Shown here: positions 7,602 to 15,264 of the stretch, piece after piece | How positions within the stretch are numbered: position 1 is the stretch's first letter | How the letters are laid out: every line of letters starts with the position of its first letter | DNA from: JBDHHQ01 sp039586035 | Lineage (GTDB): Bacteria > Gemmatimonadota > Gemmatimonadetes > Longimicrobiales > Gaopeijiaceae | DNA: 64,000 nt | Direction: 5' to 3' | NCBI GenBank assembly: GCA_039586035.1 | Contig: JBDHLD010000006.1 | Coordinates: 44,940 to 108,939 of the forward strand | Made by a program: the position numbers and the translations under genes | The notes under the pieces: model-generated | What the model was told of the DNA's origin: nothing | Seen by the model: the letters and a program-made list of their open reading frames with translations, nothing else | Databases searched by the model: none

Positions 7602-7865
7602 ATGTCGCTCATTGGACTCGGGATCGCGGGCGCTGCCAGCGTCTTCGGTCACATCAAGACACGCGAATACGTGCGGCGTCGGCTACGCTTCACGAGTATC
7701 ATCGAGAAGCCGGGAATCGGGTTGGCCGCCGGTGCCCTGACTACGGTGGCGGTCGCGGCCCTGCCCATCGTGGGGATTCCCACGGGTTTGATCCTGGGTG
7801 CGGGCGTCGGCACCGGCGTGGCCTTCGGCGCGAAGGACGCCAAGACCCGCCGCCTGGAAGACTGA
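7602..7865 (+). CDS. small glycine-rich membrane protein, hypothetical
   Basis: An 87-residue protein with a strong ribosome site (CGGAGGATGACCG before the ATG). Residues about 38-72 (GIGLAAGALTTVAVAALPIV...) form one or two hydrophobic, glycine-rich segments, so it is probably membrane-associated. The N-terminal half includes a basic stretch KTREYVRRRLRF. No family recognised. It is a single-gene unit: a leader hairpin upstream and a strong hairpin terminator downstream. Confidence 0.65.
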   Translation: MSLIGLGIAGAASVFGHIKTREYVRRRLRFTSIIEKPGIGLAAGALTTVAVAALPIVGIPTGLILGAGVGTGVAFGAKDAKTRRLED

Positions 7866-7921
7866 TCTCCCCCGTCGTCGTCAGGGGTGGCAGCTTTCCA
7901 CCTCGGGCGCTGCGTTCACGC

Positions 7922-7951
7922 CGCCCCCCGGTCCCCGTGGACCGGGGGGCG
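7922..7951 (+). terminator. strong hairpin terminator
   Basis: A perfect 13-base-pair stem (left arm CGCCCCCCGGTCC) with a CCGT loop lies 57 bases after the small membrane gene. The following GTTGTCATGT is only weakly T-rich, so efficiency is uncertain. Confidence 0.65.
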
Positions 7952-8054
7952 TTGTCATGTCGAGTCTCTGCCGCTCCCCCTCGTCAGAATTCGGCCGCAT
8001 CCCACGTTCCCGGTGTGAGGGGAGGGAACTCTGACGCAACCGGAAGGGGAAGGG

Positions 8055-8453
8055 ATGAAGCGACGACGACTGCGGGGCCTACGATTCTCGGTGCTCGGGG
8101 GGTTGGCCGTCGCCACGGCAGCCTGCCATCACGTGATCATCGACGGGGGCCTCGAGCCCACCGAAACGAGGTACGACGAGGAGTGGAATCTCGCGTTCGC
8201 CGCGGCTATCTACCCCGCGCAGGTGGACGCCAACGACCGCTGTGGGGGTCACTTCTCGAGAGTGGAGACGCGGCAGAGCTTCCTGAACTTCATCGTGGCG
8301 GCTTGGACGGTCGGGTGGATCAGCCCGATGCAGGCACGGTTCGACTGCGGCACACCCGCCGGCGGCAACGCGGATGCGGAGGCGCCGGCAGGAAAGGACC
8401 GCACTGAAGGGCGGGTCGAGGTTGCGTGGAAGGAGGCGAACCGTGCGCGCTGA
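8055..8453 (+). CDS. Bor-like lipoprotein
   Basis: The 132-residue protein begins MKRRRLRGLRFSVLGGLAVATAAC, a lipoprotein signal with a plausible lipobox Cys at residue 24. The mature part resembles the Bor/Iss family: a conserved Cys, then VETRQSFLNFIVAAWTVGW and a final Cys in ARFDC, matching Bor's QTFVNGLLGFITLGIY-type core. Bor proteins are outer-membrane lipoproteins linked with serum resistance in enteric bacteria; here the role is unknown. It overlaps the next gene, a paralogue, by 11 bases. GGAAGGGGAAGGG precedes the ATG. Confidence 0.7.
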   Translation: MKRRRLRGLRFSVLGGLAVATAACHHVIIDGGLEPTETRYDEEWNLAFAAAIYPAQVDANDRCGGHFSRVETRQSFLNFIVAAWTVGWISPMQARFDCGTPAGGNADAEAPAGKDRTEGRVEVAWKEANRAR

Positions 8454-8790
8454 CAGAGGACTCCTGGCGATTCTTCCACTCATGGCCATGGGCCTGCTGA
8501 CCACCGGCTGCTTTCACTCGGTCATCGATACGGGCCTCCAGCCCGGACCTGTAGGCTACGAAGAGGAATGGGAGACCGCCTGGCTCATCGGGGCGGTGCC
8601 CGCTCGGGTGGATGCCACGGAAGCGTGCCGCGGGCCGTGGGCGCGGGTCGAGACCCAGCAGTCCTTCCTGAACGGCATCGTCACCGTGCTGACCCTGGGG
8701 ATCTACTCGCCTCATCAGGTCGAGGTGACGTGTGCCCGTAGCGGGGCCAGAGCCTCGGCGCAGGAGGAAGACGGGTCCGCTCGCCGCTGA
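8443..8790 (+). CDS. Bor-like lipoprotein, tandem paralogue
   Basis: The start is a GTG at 8443 with AGGAGG a few bases upstream; this gives VRADRGLLAILPLMAMGLLTTGC, a clean lipoprotein signal. The body repeats the layout of the preceding gene: VIDTGLQPGP, a Cys, VETQQSFLNGIVTVLTLGIY and VEVTCA, closer to Bor than its neighbour is. The two genes appear to be a tandem duplication with an 11-base overlap. A longer upstream in-frame start would give an Arg-rich non-signal sequence and is rejected. Function unknown; likely in the outer membrane. Confidence 0.7.
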   Translation: MRADRGLLAILPLMAMGLLTTGCFHSVIDTGLQPGPVGYEEEWETAWLIGAVPARVDATEACRGPWARVETQQSFLNGIVTVLTLGIYSPHQVEVTCARSGARASAQEEDGSARR

Positions 8791-8842
8791 GGGGCAGGCG
8801 GTGCGGCTTGAGATCACGGTGCCATTCAACCATATTCCCATA

Positions 8843-8857
8843 TGAGCATGTAGCTCA
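8843..8857. promoter_or_regulatory. inverted repeat upstream of the arsR-type gene
   Basis: TGAGC-ATGTA-GCTCA lies 19 bases before the GTG start of the ArsR-family regulator, next to an AT-rich CATATTCCCATATG. The position is right for autoregulation, but this is inferred only from symmetry. Confidence 0.4.
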
Positions 8858-8875
8858 GCGTACCGAGGTAGACAC

Positions 8876-9208
8876 GTGGGAAGCAAGGAACTGACACCGA
8901 AGCTCCTGGGCCTCATCGCCGAACGGTTCCGGATTCTCTCCGAGCCCGCTCGCCTTCAGCTCATGAACGTCCTGCGGGACGGCGAGCGTACGGTGTCGGA
9001 GCTGGTAGAGGCCACGTCCCTGGGGCAGGCCAATGCGTCCAAGCACCTCCAGCTCCTGAAGGCCCACGGCTTCGTGGACCGGCGTAAGGAGGGTCTGTTC
9101 GTGTACTACCGCATTGCCGACCCGGAGGTGTTCCGTCTCTGTGATCTCATGTGCGATCACCTGGAGCGGCACTCGCAGGCCCGGCAGGAGCTCTTCACGA
9201 CACCCTGA
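8876..9208 (+). CDS. ArsR/SmtB-family transcriptional regulator
   Basis: A 110-residue winged-helix protein. The recognition region is VSELVEATSLGQANASKHLQLLKAHGFVDRRKEGLFVYYRI, typical of ArsR. Cys89 and Cys93 sit in the last helix (RLCDLMCDHLERH), together with acidic and His residues that could form a metal or thiol sensor. It lacks the two Cys positions described for the persulfide sensors SqrR and BigR. It faces the sulfide:quinone oxidoreductase gene tail to tail across a shared terminator, so it is the best local candidate to control the divergent sulfide promoters at 10645-10803. GTG start at 8876. Confidence 0.85.
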   Translation: MGSKELTPKLLGLIAERFRILSEPARLQLMNVLRDGERTVSELVEATSLGQANASKHLQLLKAHGFVDRRKEGLFVYYRIADPEVFRLCDLMCDHLERHSQARQELFTTP

Positions 9209-9269
9209 ACGCCCCGCCGTGCGGCTGTGGCGATCCAGTCAATGAGCCGTAGCCCCGCTGCAAGTGTGA

Positions 9270-9321
9270 CAGACGAGATCCGGCCCGGCTCCCCGTGAGG
9301 GAGCCGGGCCGTCTTCGTCTG
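9270..9321. terminator. long bidirectional terminator
   Basis: A perfect 13-base-pair stem (CGGCCCGGCTCCC at 9281-9293, loop CGTGA, complement at 9299-9311) is extended by a second paired block (ACAGACGA with TCGTCTGT) outside a small internal loop. It separates the convergent regulator and sulfide:quinone oxidoreductase genes and can serve both. Confidence 0.75.
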
Positions 9322-9356
9322 TCTTCCGGGCCTGCCACCTGCCCCGCAAGGCTCGT

Positions 9357-10616
9357 CTACGCTCGTCCCTTGAGCATCAGGTTCCAGTACAGCCAGGGAA
9401 GCCCATACCGCTTGAGGAGGTACATGCTGTACCGCTCTTTGCCCGTATCGATCAGCGGGATGGAGGGCGTCGGCGTGTTGTTGTAGTCGAACTCGGCCAG
9501 CAGCATGCGGTTGTGCGCCGTGATCAGCGGGCAGGACCCGTAGCCGTCGTACGAAGCCGTTGGCTCGCGGCCAGCCATCACCGCCAGCAGGTTCTCGACG
9601 AGGACCGGTGCCTGCTTGCGGACCGCTGCCCCCGTCTTGGCGTTGGGCGTGTCGGTCGCGTCACCCAGCGCGAAGACCTCCGGGTAGCGGGTGTGCTGCA
9701 GCGTGTGCTTGTCGACGCTCACGAATCCGTATGGACCTTCCCCCGCGAGCGGGCTCGTCTTGATGAAGTCGGGGGCGCTCTGCGGGGGCGTGACGTGCAT
9801 GATGTCGTAGTGCATCGTCTCGTACGTGACGTCCTCGCTGTCCTCCCGCGTGACCCGGAAGACCGCCTCACGCTTGTCAGGGCGGACTTCGCAGAGGTCG
9901 TGCCGGTGCTGTGCATCGATGCCATACCGCTCGACCACGCCGAGCAAGACCGTCTTGAACGGCTCAACACCGAAGATCACCTTGCCGGCGTTGCCGAAAA
10001 CGATGTGGCTCCGTTCCAGCATCCCCTTCCGTTTGAAGAGGTCGGCCGCGAGGTACATGATCTTCTGAGGCGCGCCCCCACACTTGAGGGGCGTGCCGGG
10101 GCTCGTGAATATCGCCTTGCCACCGTTGAAGTCGTTCAGCATGCGGAACGTCTTCGGCGCCAGCTTCGCATCGTAGTTGCTGGAGACGAAATCGGTCTGC
10201 AGCGCCTCGGGCAAGCCGGGGATCTTGTCCCAGTCGAGCTGGATCCCGGGAGCCGCGACCAGGAAGTCATAGCCGATCTTCTGGCCGTCTTCAGCGGTAA
10301 CGGTCCTGGAATCGGCATCGATCTCGGCGGCTCGGGCCTTGATCCAGTGCGCGTCCTTCGGCATGACCCGCGCCTCCGGGCGCACCGTCTCCCGGATGTC
10401 CACGATCCCGCCGCCCACCAGCGTCCAGAGGGGCTGGTACCAGTGCTGCTCGGAGGGCTCGAGAATCGCGATGTCGGTCACGCCGGCGCGACGCAGGCGA
10501 GCGGCCACGGTGATCCCGGCAGTGCCTCCGCCGATGATGACCACGCGGTGATGGGGTCGTGACCCAGAGGTGGCGGCCGGGCCTTGTGCCGCGGGGGCAG
10601 TCGTGGGCGACGTCAT
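9357..10616 (-). CDS. sqr: sulfide:quinone oxidoreductase (type II-like)
   Basis: A 419-residue FAD protein that oxidises sulfide and passes electrons to membrane quinone. The FAD-binding GGGTAG is at residues 29-34. One catalytic Cys lies in PLKCGGAPQKIMY (Cys179), the other in GYGSCPL (Cys362); the KC(A/G)GAPQKIMYL block is typical of the type II enzymes related to mitochondrial SQOR. The ATG at 10614-10616 is chosen because GGAGG precedes it by 5 bases; two earlier in-frame starts would fall in the promoter leader. It diverges from two YeeE genes and a persulfide dioxygenase-rhodanese, a sulfide-detoxification set like the Staphylococcus cst genes. Confidence 0.92.
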   Translation of the reverse strand: MTSPTTAPAAQGPAATSGSRPHHRVVIIGGGTAGITVAARLRRAGVTDIAILEPSEQHWYQPLWTLVGGGIVDIRETVRPEARVMPKDAHWIKARAAEIDADSRTVTAEDGQKIGYDFLVAAPGIQLDWDKIPGLPEALQTDFVSSNYDAKLAPKTFRMLNDFNGGKAIFTSPGTPLKCGGAPQKIMYLAADLFKRKGMLERSHIVFGNAGKVIFGVEPFKTVLLGVVERYGIDAQHRHDLCEVRPDKREAVFRVTREDSEDVTYETMHYDIMHVTPPQSAPDFIKTSPLAGEGPYGFVSVDKHTLQHTRYPEVFALGDATDTPNAKTGAAVRKQAPVLVENLLAVMAGREPTASYDGYGSCPLITAHNRMLLAEFDYNNTPTPSIPLIDTGKERYSMYLLKRYGLPWLYWNLMLKGRA

Positions 10617-10644
10617 ATCAGCCTCCATACGGGCGTGTCGGTGC

Positions 10645-10689
10645 TTAATCAACTTTGTAGTAATGTAGTTATGTACTTCCGCCTCACAA
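10645..10689 (-). promoter_or_regulatory. sqr promoter with shared downstream box
   Basis: On the minus strand: TTGTGA (10689-10684), a 16-base spacer, TACATT (10667-10662), then 7 bases, then AGTTGATTAA (10654-10645). The box would overlap or just follow the start of transcription. The divergent promoter at 10751-10803 has exactly the same layout and box. Confidence 0.6.
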
Positions 10690-10750
10690 GAAGGGCATAT
10701 CCCCAGGCGCGCGTAGGGGACCTCACCACAGCGTGTAGTCGGAATCCTTC

Positions 10751-10803
10751 TTGACAGGACCTAGCGTATCACTACATTCGCATTCAGTTGATTAATTCAA
10801 CTG
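10751..10803 (+). promoter_or_regulatory. yeeE-cstB promoter with shared box inside a larger inverted repeat
   Basis: TTGACA (10751-10756), a 16-base spacer, TACATT (10773-10778), 7 bases, then AGTTGATTAA (10786-10795). Here the box is the left part of a 19-base inverted repeat, CAGTTGA-TTAAT-TCAACTG (10785-10803), which ends at the GGAG ribosome site of the next gene. The ACTACATT-N7-AGTTGATTAA block is shared with the sqr promoter, implying one regulator for both. Confidence 0.6.
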
Positions 10804-10813
10804 GAGAAATCTC

Positions 10814-11374
10814 ATGATCGAGCTCATATCACAACCGTGGCCTTGGTACGTCGCCGGGATCCTGATCGGCCTGGTGGTGCCGTTGCTGCTCCTGGCCGGC
10901 GGCGAGTTCGGCATCTCGTCGAACCTCCGGCACATCTGCGCGGCGGCCCTTCCCACGAAGGCGTCGTTCTTCCAATACGACTGGAAATCCAAGGGCCTGT
11001 GGAACCTGACGTTCGCCCTCGGGATCATCATCGGCGGCTTCATTGCGGGGACCTTCCTCGCCTCGCCAGATCCCGTGGTGGGCATCTCCGCGGCCACTGT
11101 GGCCGACCTTCAGGCCATCGGTGTCGAGCAGTCTGAAGGCCTGGCCCCCGCTGCGATTTTCAGCTGGCAGGGGCTCTTCACGCTCCCCGGCTTCATCATG
11201 ATCGTGGTCGGCGGCTTTCTGGTCGGCTTCGGGACGCGCTATGCCGGGGGATGCACGTCCGGCCACGCGATTTCGGGCCTGGCCAATCTGCAACTCCCCT
11301 CCCTCATCGCGGTGATCGGGTTCTTCGCCGGCGGCTTGCTGGCGACGCACCTGATTCTGCCCTTGCTCTTCTGA
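10814..11374 (+). CDS. YeeE/YedE family sulfur-compound transporter, subunit 1
   Basis: A 186-residue membrane protein with about five hydrophobic helices and the family motif GTRYAGGCTSGHAISGLANL near residue 140; the conserved Cys in GGCTSGH is thought to relay thiol-bound sulfur in YeeE. It is half the size of full YeeE and is paired with a second half-size gene, like the PmpA/PmpB pairs seen beside sulfide oxidation genes. The ATG follows GGAG by 7 bases. Likely moves thiosulfate or another sulfur species across the inner membrane; substrate is inferred. Confidence 0.85.
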   Translation: MIELISQPWPWYVAGILIGLVVPLLLLAGGEFGISSNLRHICAAALPTKASFFQYDWKSKGLWNLTFALGIIIGGFIAGTFLASPDPVVGISAATVADLQAIGVEQSEGLAPAAIFSWQGLFTLPGFIMIVVGGFLVGFGTRYAGGCTSGHAISGLANLQLPSLIAVIGFFAGGLLATHLILPLLF

Positions 11375-11387
11375 AGGGGGGACGAAC

Positions 11388-11876
11388 ATGAGCACACAGA
11401 CAACGACTCAGGCGAGCGGGCAGGCGCCCTCCTCCCAGCAGCGCTCGCTCAGCGGCGCGGGATTGCTGGTGTACCTGCTCATCGGCATCTACTTCGGCAT
11501 CGTCCTTACGAAGTCGGAGGTCGTGTCGTGGTACCGCATCCAGGAGATGTTCCGGTTCCAGGACTTCCACATGTACGGGATCATCGGTGTAGCCGTATTC
11601 GTGGCAATGATCTCGGTGGCCGTCATCAAGGCACGACACGTCCGCACGGTCAAGGGCCAGGAGATCGTGCTCGCGCCGAAACAGCTCGACAAGGGCGCCT
11701 ACCGCTATTGGATCGGCGGCACCATCTTCGGGTTGGGGTGGGCGCTGACCGGTGCGTGCCCGGGGCCGCTGTTCGCGCTGGTCGGCAACGGGCTGACGGT
11801 CATGTTGGTGACGATCGCCAGCGCGGTGGCGGGGACCTGGCTCTACGGTGTCCTGAGGCCCCGGCTCCCGCACTGA
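11388..11876 (+). CDS. YeeE/YedE family sulfur-compound transporter, subunit 2
   Basis: A 162-residue membrane protein with four to five helices and the family motif GGTIFGLGWALTGACPGPL; its Cys is the counterpart of the one in the preceding gene. After a soluble N-terminal stretch rich in Gln, Thr and Ser, the first helix is LLVYLLIGIYFGIVL. It starts 13 bases after subunit 1 with GGGGG upstream and is followed 73 bases later by the persulfide dioxygenase-rhodanese gene, so the three genes are probably co-transcribed. Probably forms one transporter with subunit 1. Confidence 0.85.
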   Translation: MSTQTTTQASGQAPSSQQRSLSGAGLLVYLLIGIYFGIVLTKSEVVSWYRIQEMFRFQDFHMYGIIGVAVFVAMISVAVIKARHVRTVKGQEIVLAPKQLDKGAYRYWIGGTIFGLGWALTGACPGPLFALVGNGLTVMLVTIASAVAGTWLYGVLRPRLPH

Positions 11877-11949
11877 TCACCGACCGCGAGAACGAACAGG
11901 CAGGATCCGACTTTGGCGGCGCGTGAGCCGCCCGACCCTGGAGGCGACG

Positions 11950-13395
11950 ATGCTCTTCCGACAAATCGAGGACAACAAGCTGGCACAGTACGCCTACCTG
12001 GTCGGATGCCAGAAGACCAAGGAGGCCCTGATCATCGATCCCGAGCGGGACGTTGACCGCTATGTGGACATGGCCGCGGCAGCGGGCCTCGAGATCGTGG
12101 CCGTGGCGGAGACCCACATCCACGCGGACTTCCTTTCGGGAGCTCGGGAGCTTGCCGAGCAGCACGGCGTCCGTCTTTACCTGTCGAAGGAGGGCGGCCC
12201 GGACTGGCAGTCGTTCTGGGCTCAGGACAGCGACTACGACGTCCACTTCCTGGCTGACGGCGACACGTTCAAGGTGGGCAACATCGAGGTGAAAGCGCTG
12301 CACACGCCGGGTCATACCCCCGAGCACATGAGCTTCATGATCACCGATCTCGGTGGCGGCGCCGACGCACCCATGGGGATGGCCACTGGCGATTTCGTGT
12401 TCGTGGGTGACCTCGGCCGCCCGGACCTGCTGGAGTCGGCGGCGGGGATCGCCGGCATGATGGAGCCGTCGGCACGGACGCTGTACGCTTCGGCCCAGGA
12501 CTTCCTGGAGCTGCCGGACTACCTGCAGGTGTGGCCGGCGCACGGGGCGGGAAGCGCTTGCGGGAAGGCGCTCGGCGCCGTGCCCGAGACCACCGTGGGC
12601 TACGAGCGTCGGTTCAGCCCTGCGCTGGCTGCGGCCCAGGCGGGCGAAGACGAGTTCGTTCGGTTCATCCTGGAGGGTCAGCCGGAGCCGCCGGTCTACT
12701 TCGCCCGCATGAAGGCGCTGAACCGGGACGGTGCGCCCCTCCTGGGGGGCGTGCCTGCGCCGGAGAAGCTGGCGGTCGAGCACCTGGGCGACCTGGCCGG
12801 TCGAGACGACGTCGTGGTGGTCGATACCCGGGCGGATCGGGACGCCTTCTACGCCGCGCACCTGCCGGGCTCCATCTACTCGCCCCTCAACAAGAGCTTC
12901 CACACCTTCGTGGGCTCATACTTCGATCCGGAGAGCCCCGTCTATCTGATCGTCGCTGAGGACCAGGTCGACGACGTAGTGCGGAACCTGATTCGAATCG
13001 GTATCGACAACATCAAGGGCTATTTCACGCCCGACGCTCTGGAGCGGTACGAAGCGGCCGGCGGGGAGCTCGATCGTACCGAGGTCATCGACTTCGCGGA
13101 GATGGAGCGCCGTCGCTCCCTCGGTGCCGTCCATGTCCTCGACGTCCGCAAGGGAAGCGAATACGGAGAGGAGGGTCACGTACCGGGCGCGCTGAACATC
13201 GCCCACACCCGGCTGATGCCCCGCCTCGAAGAGGTCCCCGGCGACGGCACCCTCCTGATCCACTGCCAGACCGGGAATCGAGCCTCGGCAGCCGCCTCGT
13301 TCCTGGCCCGGCACGGCTTCGATGTCGTGGCGGTCGACGACGATTTCGCGAACTGGGCCGGCGCGGGCTCGGAGCAGGAGGAGGCCGGCGTCTAG
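11950..13395 (+). CDS. CstB-like persulfide dioxygenase-rhodanese fusion
   Basis: 481 residues in three parts. An N-terminal metallo-beta-lactamase-fold domain of the ETHE1 type has THIHAD (55-60), HTPGHTPEHMSF and VGDLGRPDLLE, the iron ligands of persulfide dioxygenases. A central rhodanese-like domain lacks the active Cys. A C-terminal rhodanese has the active-site loop CQTGNRA (Cys439). This order matches staphylococcal CstB, which turns persulfide into thiosulfate. The ATG at 11950 has GGAGG 5-8 bases upstream; a GTG 27 bases earlier is less likely. It would process persulfide made by the neighbouring sqr. A good terminator follows. Confidence 0.9.
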   Translation: MLFRQIEDNKLAQYAYLVGCQKTKEALIIDPERDVDRYVDMAAAAGLEIVAVAETHIHADFLSGARELAEQHGVRLYLSKEGGPDWQSFWAQDSDYDVHFLADGDTFKVGNIEVKALHTPGHTPEHMSFMITDLGGGADAPMGMATGDFVFVGDLGRPDLLESAAGIAGMMEPSARTLYASAQDFLELPDYLQVWPAHGAGSACGKALGAVPETTVGYERRFSPALAAAQAGEDEFVRFILEGQPEPPVYFARMKALNRDGAPLLGGVPAPEKLAVEHLGDLAGRDDVVVVDTRADRDAFYAAHLPGSIYSPLNKSFHTFVGSYFDPESPVYLIVAEDQVDDVVRNLIRIGIDNIKGYFTPDALERYEAAGGELDRTEVIDFAEMERRRSLGAVHVLDVRKGSEYGEEGHVPGALNIAHTRLMPRLEEVPGDGTLLIHCQTGNRASAAASFLARHGFDVVAVDDDFANWAGAGSEQEEAGV

Positions 13396-13442
13396 AAGCT
13401 CGACCCTGATCCGCGGATTCGGCCGTTCCCCCACCGCGGCCG

Positions 13443-13476
13443 GCGCCGGCGGGGCATCGCCCCGTCGGCGCGTTTT
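13443..13476 (+). terminator. intrinsic terminator after the cstB-like gene
   Basis: GCGCCGGCGGGGC (13443-13455) pairs with 13459-13471 (one G-U pair), loop ATC, followed by GTTTTGT. This ends the sulfur operon 48 bases after its last stop codon. Confidence 0.8.
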
Positions 13477-13536
13477 GTATCCCGGGGTCGCTCGCCATAT
13501 TCCTTCATCCGATCGCTGAGCGAGGAAGACGGCATC

Positions 13537-14277
13537 ATGGACAACGAGAGGTCCGGTCCCGTGGGTTCTGCGCGGGAGCTCATGAAGGCCCGAGACGGAC
13601 ACCCCTGGATCTACCACCTGGTTTTGGCAGGGCTGTTCGTCAGCTTCATGCTGCAACCCGTGGCTGACGACCTTCCTCTCGGTGGCGTGATCGTGCGAGG
13701 TACGTACCTGGCGATCGTCCTCGGGGCGATCGTGGCGGCGAACGATCGGCCCGCGCTGTTGGTCCTGGCATTGGTGCTCGCTCTGCCGTCGGTGCTGCTC
13801 CGGAGCATGTTCGAAGGCGGCTATTCCATCGTGGTCGCTGACATCGCCATGATCGGGTTGATGCTCGTCGTGATCTGGATCTTCCTCGTGCGCATCCTAT
13901 CGCACAGGATCGTGACGCCGGCCACGATCAGTGGGGCCCTCTCCGTCTACCTGCTCATGGGGGTCACCTGGACGCTTCTCTACGTGGTTCTCGAGACCAT
14001 CCATCCTTGCTCGTTCAACGGAATCGAATGCGCGGCGGGCGTGATGCCAGGGGTGCAGCCCGGGGCGGAGGCCCAGTCTGCCCTGTTCTACTACAGCTTC
14101 GTGACGCTGTCGACGTTGGGCTACGGAGACATCTCACCGGCCACCGAAGCGGCGCGCACCGCCGCGAGCCTGGAGGCCGTGGTCGGGCAGCTGTACCTGG
14201 TCGTGCTGGTAGCCAGACTCGTGGGGCTCATCAACGTGGGTGGGATCCGGGCGGAGGCCGATCAGGCGCAGGAATGA
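13537..14277 (+). CDS. two-pore-domain-type potassium channel protein
   Basis: A 246-residue membrane protein with about six hydrophobic segments; the last two flank the potassium selectivity filter TLSTLGYGDISP. This is the Ion_trans_2 pore. The N-terminal half is a bundle of four helices (for instance LVLAGLFVSFML and IAMIGLMLVVIWIFLV), as in the simple bacterial potassium channel family without a cytoplasmic RCK domain. Two Cys in the loop before the pore (HPCSFNGIECAAG) might form an external disulfide. It stands alone between a terminator and a convergent gene. Gating signal unknown. Confidence 0.85.
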   Translation: MDNERSGPVGSARELMKARDGHPWIYHLVLAGLFVSFMLQPVADDLPLGGVIVRGTYLAIVLGAIVAANDRPALLVLALVLALPSVLLRSMFEGGYSIVVADIAMIGLMLVVIWIFLVRILSHRIVTPATISGALSVYLLMGVTWTLLYVVLETIHPCSFNGIECAAGVMPGVQPGAEAQSALFYYSFVTLSTLGYGDISPATEAARTAASLEAVVGQLYLVVLVARLVGLINVGGIRAEADQAQE

Positions 14278-14443
14278 CCAGCCCCGCGTGGGTCCCCCGC
14301 GGTCAGGCCGGGCGGCCCCCCGTGGCCCAACGGCTCGCCGTGCTCCCGACCCGTACGGTGGCCAACGGCGGACCCGCCGAGGGCACTCCTGGCGTGGTGA
14401 TGCAGCGGCGCTCGCGTGGCATCACGACCGCGGGAGCACGACG

Positions 14444-15013
14444 CTAGCGCCCGGTGAACATGCCGAACTTGAACTGAATGTTCCCCGAGAATCCGGAAAG
14501 ATCGTCGTTCGTGAGGTCGGGTAGGCTCAGGGACTCCACCGCCCGGTAGCTCGCGCCGATGCCGAGACGGAAGATCGGCGTGACGTTCAGCATGATGTTC
14601 GCGGCCGGCTCCACCACGAAGAACCCGCTGTAGAACCCCGCCAGGGAGTTCGATGGGAAGTAGGTCGCACCGCCTCCCCCCACCAGCACGGCCAGGGACA
14701 TGTGGACGAGCTCGTTGGGACGGTTCACGTACTCCAGGTCCAACCCGCCGTACCCCATCTCCAGCGCGTCGAAGGTGAGGTGGGCCTGATTGGTGAGGCC
14801 GTAGCCTCCCCCTCCCAACACGAAGGACTCGTTGATGATCCAGCCGCCGCGGCCGCCGACCAAGAATCCGAACTGCTCGTTGATCTCGGTGAACTTGAGG
14901 ACCGGGGCTCCGAAGCCACCGCTCCGGATCGGCCCGTCCACGAGGGTCTGCTGCTGCGCCTGGACCGCAGCTGGGAGCAGCGTCAGCATCGCTGCGATGA
15001 CGATTCGATTCAT
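14444..15013 (-). CDS. secreted beta-barrel-like protein, hypothetical
   Basis: The 189-residue protein starts MNRIVIAAMLTLLPAAVQAQ, a clear Sec signal peptide; GAGGAGGGGG precedes this ATG (15011-15013). The mature part is Gly- and aromatic-rich with alternating hydrophobic residues (GFLVGGRGGWIINESFVLGGGGYGL), typical of small outer-membrane beta-barrels, and ends with Phe-rich strands. I cannot name a family. It is downstream of, and in the same direction as, the sensor kinase at 15265, with a 250-base gap that probably contains its own promoter. Confidence 0.7.
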   Translation of the reverse strand: MNRIVIAAMLTLLPAAVQAQQQTLVDGPIRSGGFGAPVLKFTEINEQFGFLVGGRGGWIINESFVLGGGGYGLTNQAHLTFDALEMGYGGLDLEYVNRPNELVHMSLAVLVGGGGATYFPSNSLAGFYSGFFVVEPAANIMLNVTPIFRLGIGASYRAVESLSLPDLTNDDLSGFSGNIQFKFGMFTGR

Positions 15014-15264
15014 AACCCCCTCCTCACGGCACTGCCTGGCCCGTTCGACTGCTCGCACGGGGCTGTGTGCACCATCCGTGCCGTGAGCGACCGGTTTCTA
15101 CCCGTCCCGTCACAACGGCGCTGGGAACGCCACGAGGCCGCGGCATCGTGGCATTCCCAAGGCCGATAGGGCTGGACCTACGGGTGAGCGCCGGCTCCGC
15201 ACGTCCCTTGGAGCGTCCTCGCTGGAGGACAACGCTGTACGGCCTGGGAGAAGCCTGGAGGCCG

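Noticed and set aside
8876..9208. SqrR/BigR assignment of the ArsR-type regulator
   Set aside because: Its only Cys are 89 and 93 in the last helix, not the separated pair of the persulfide sensors.
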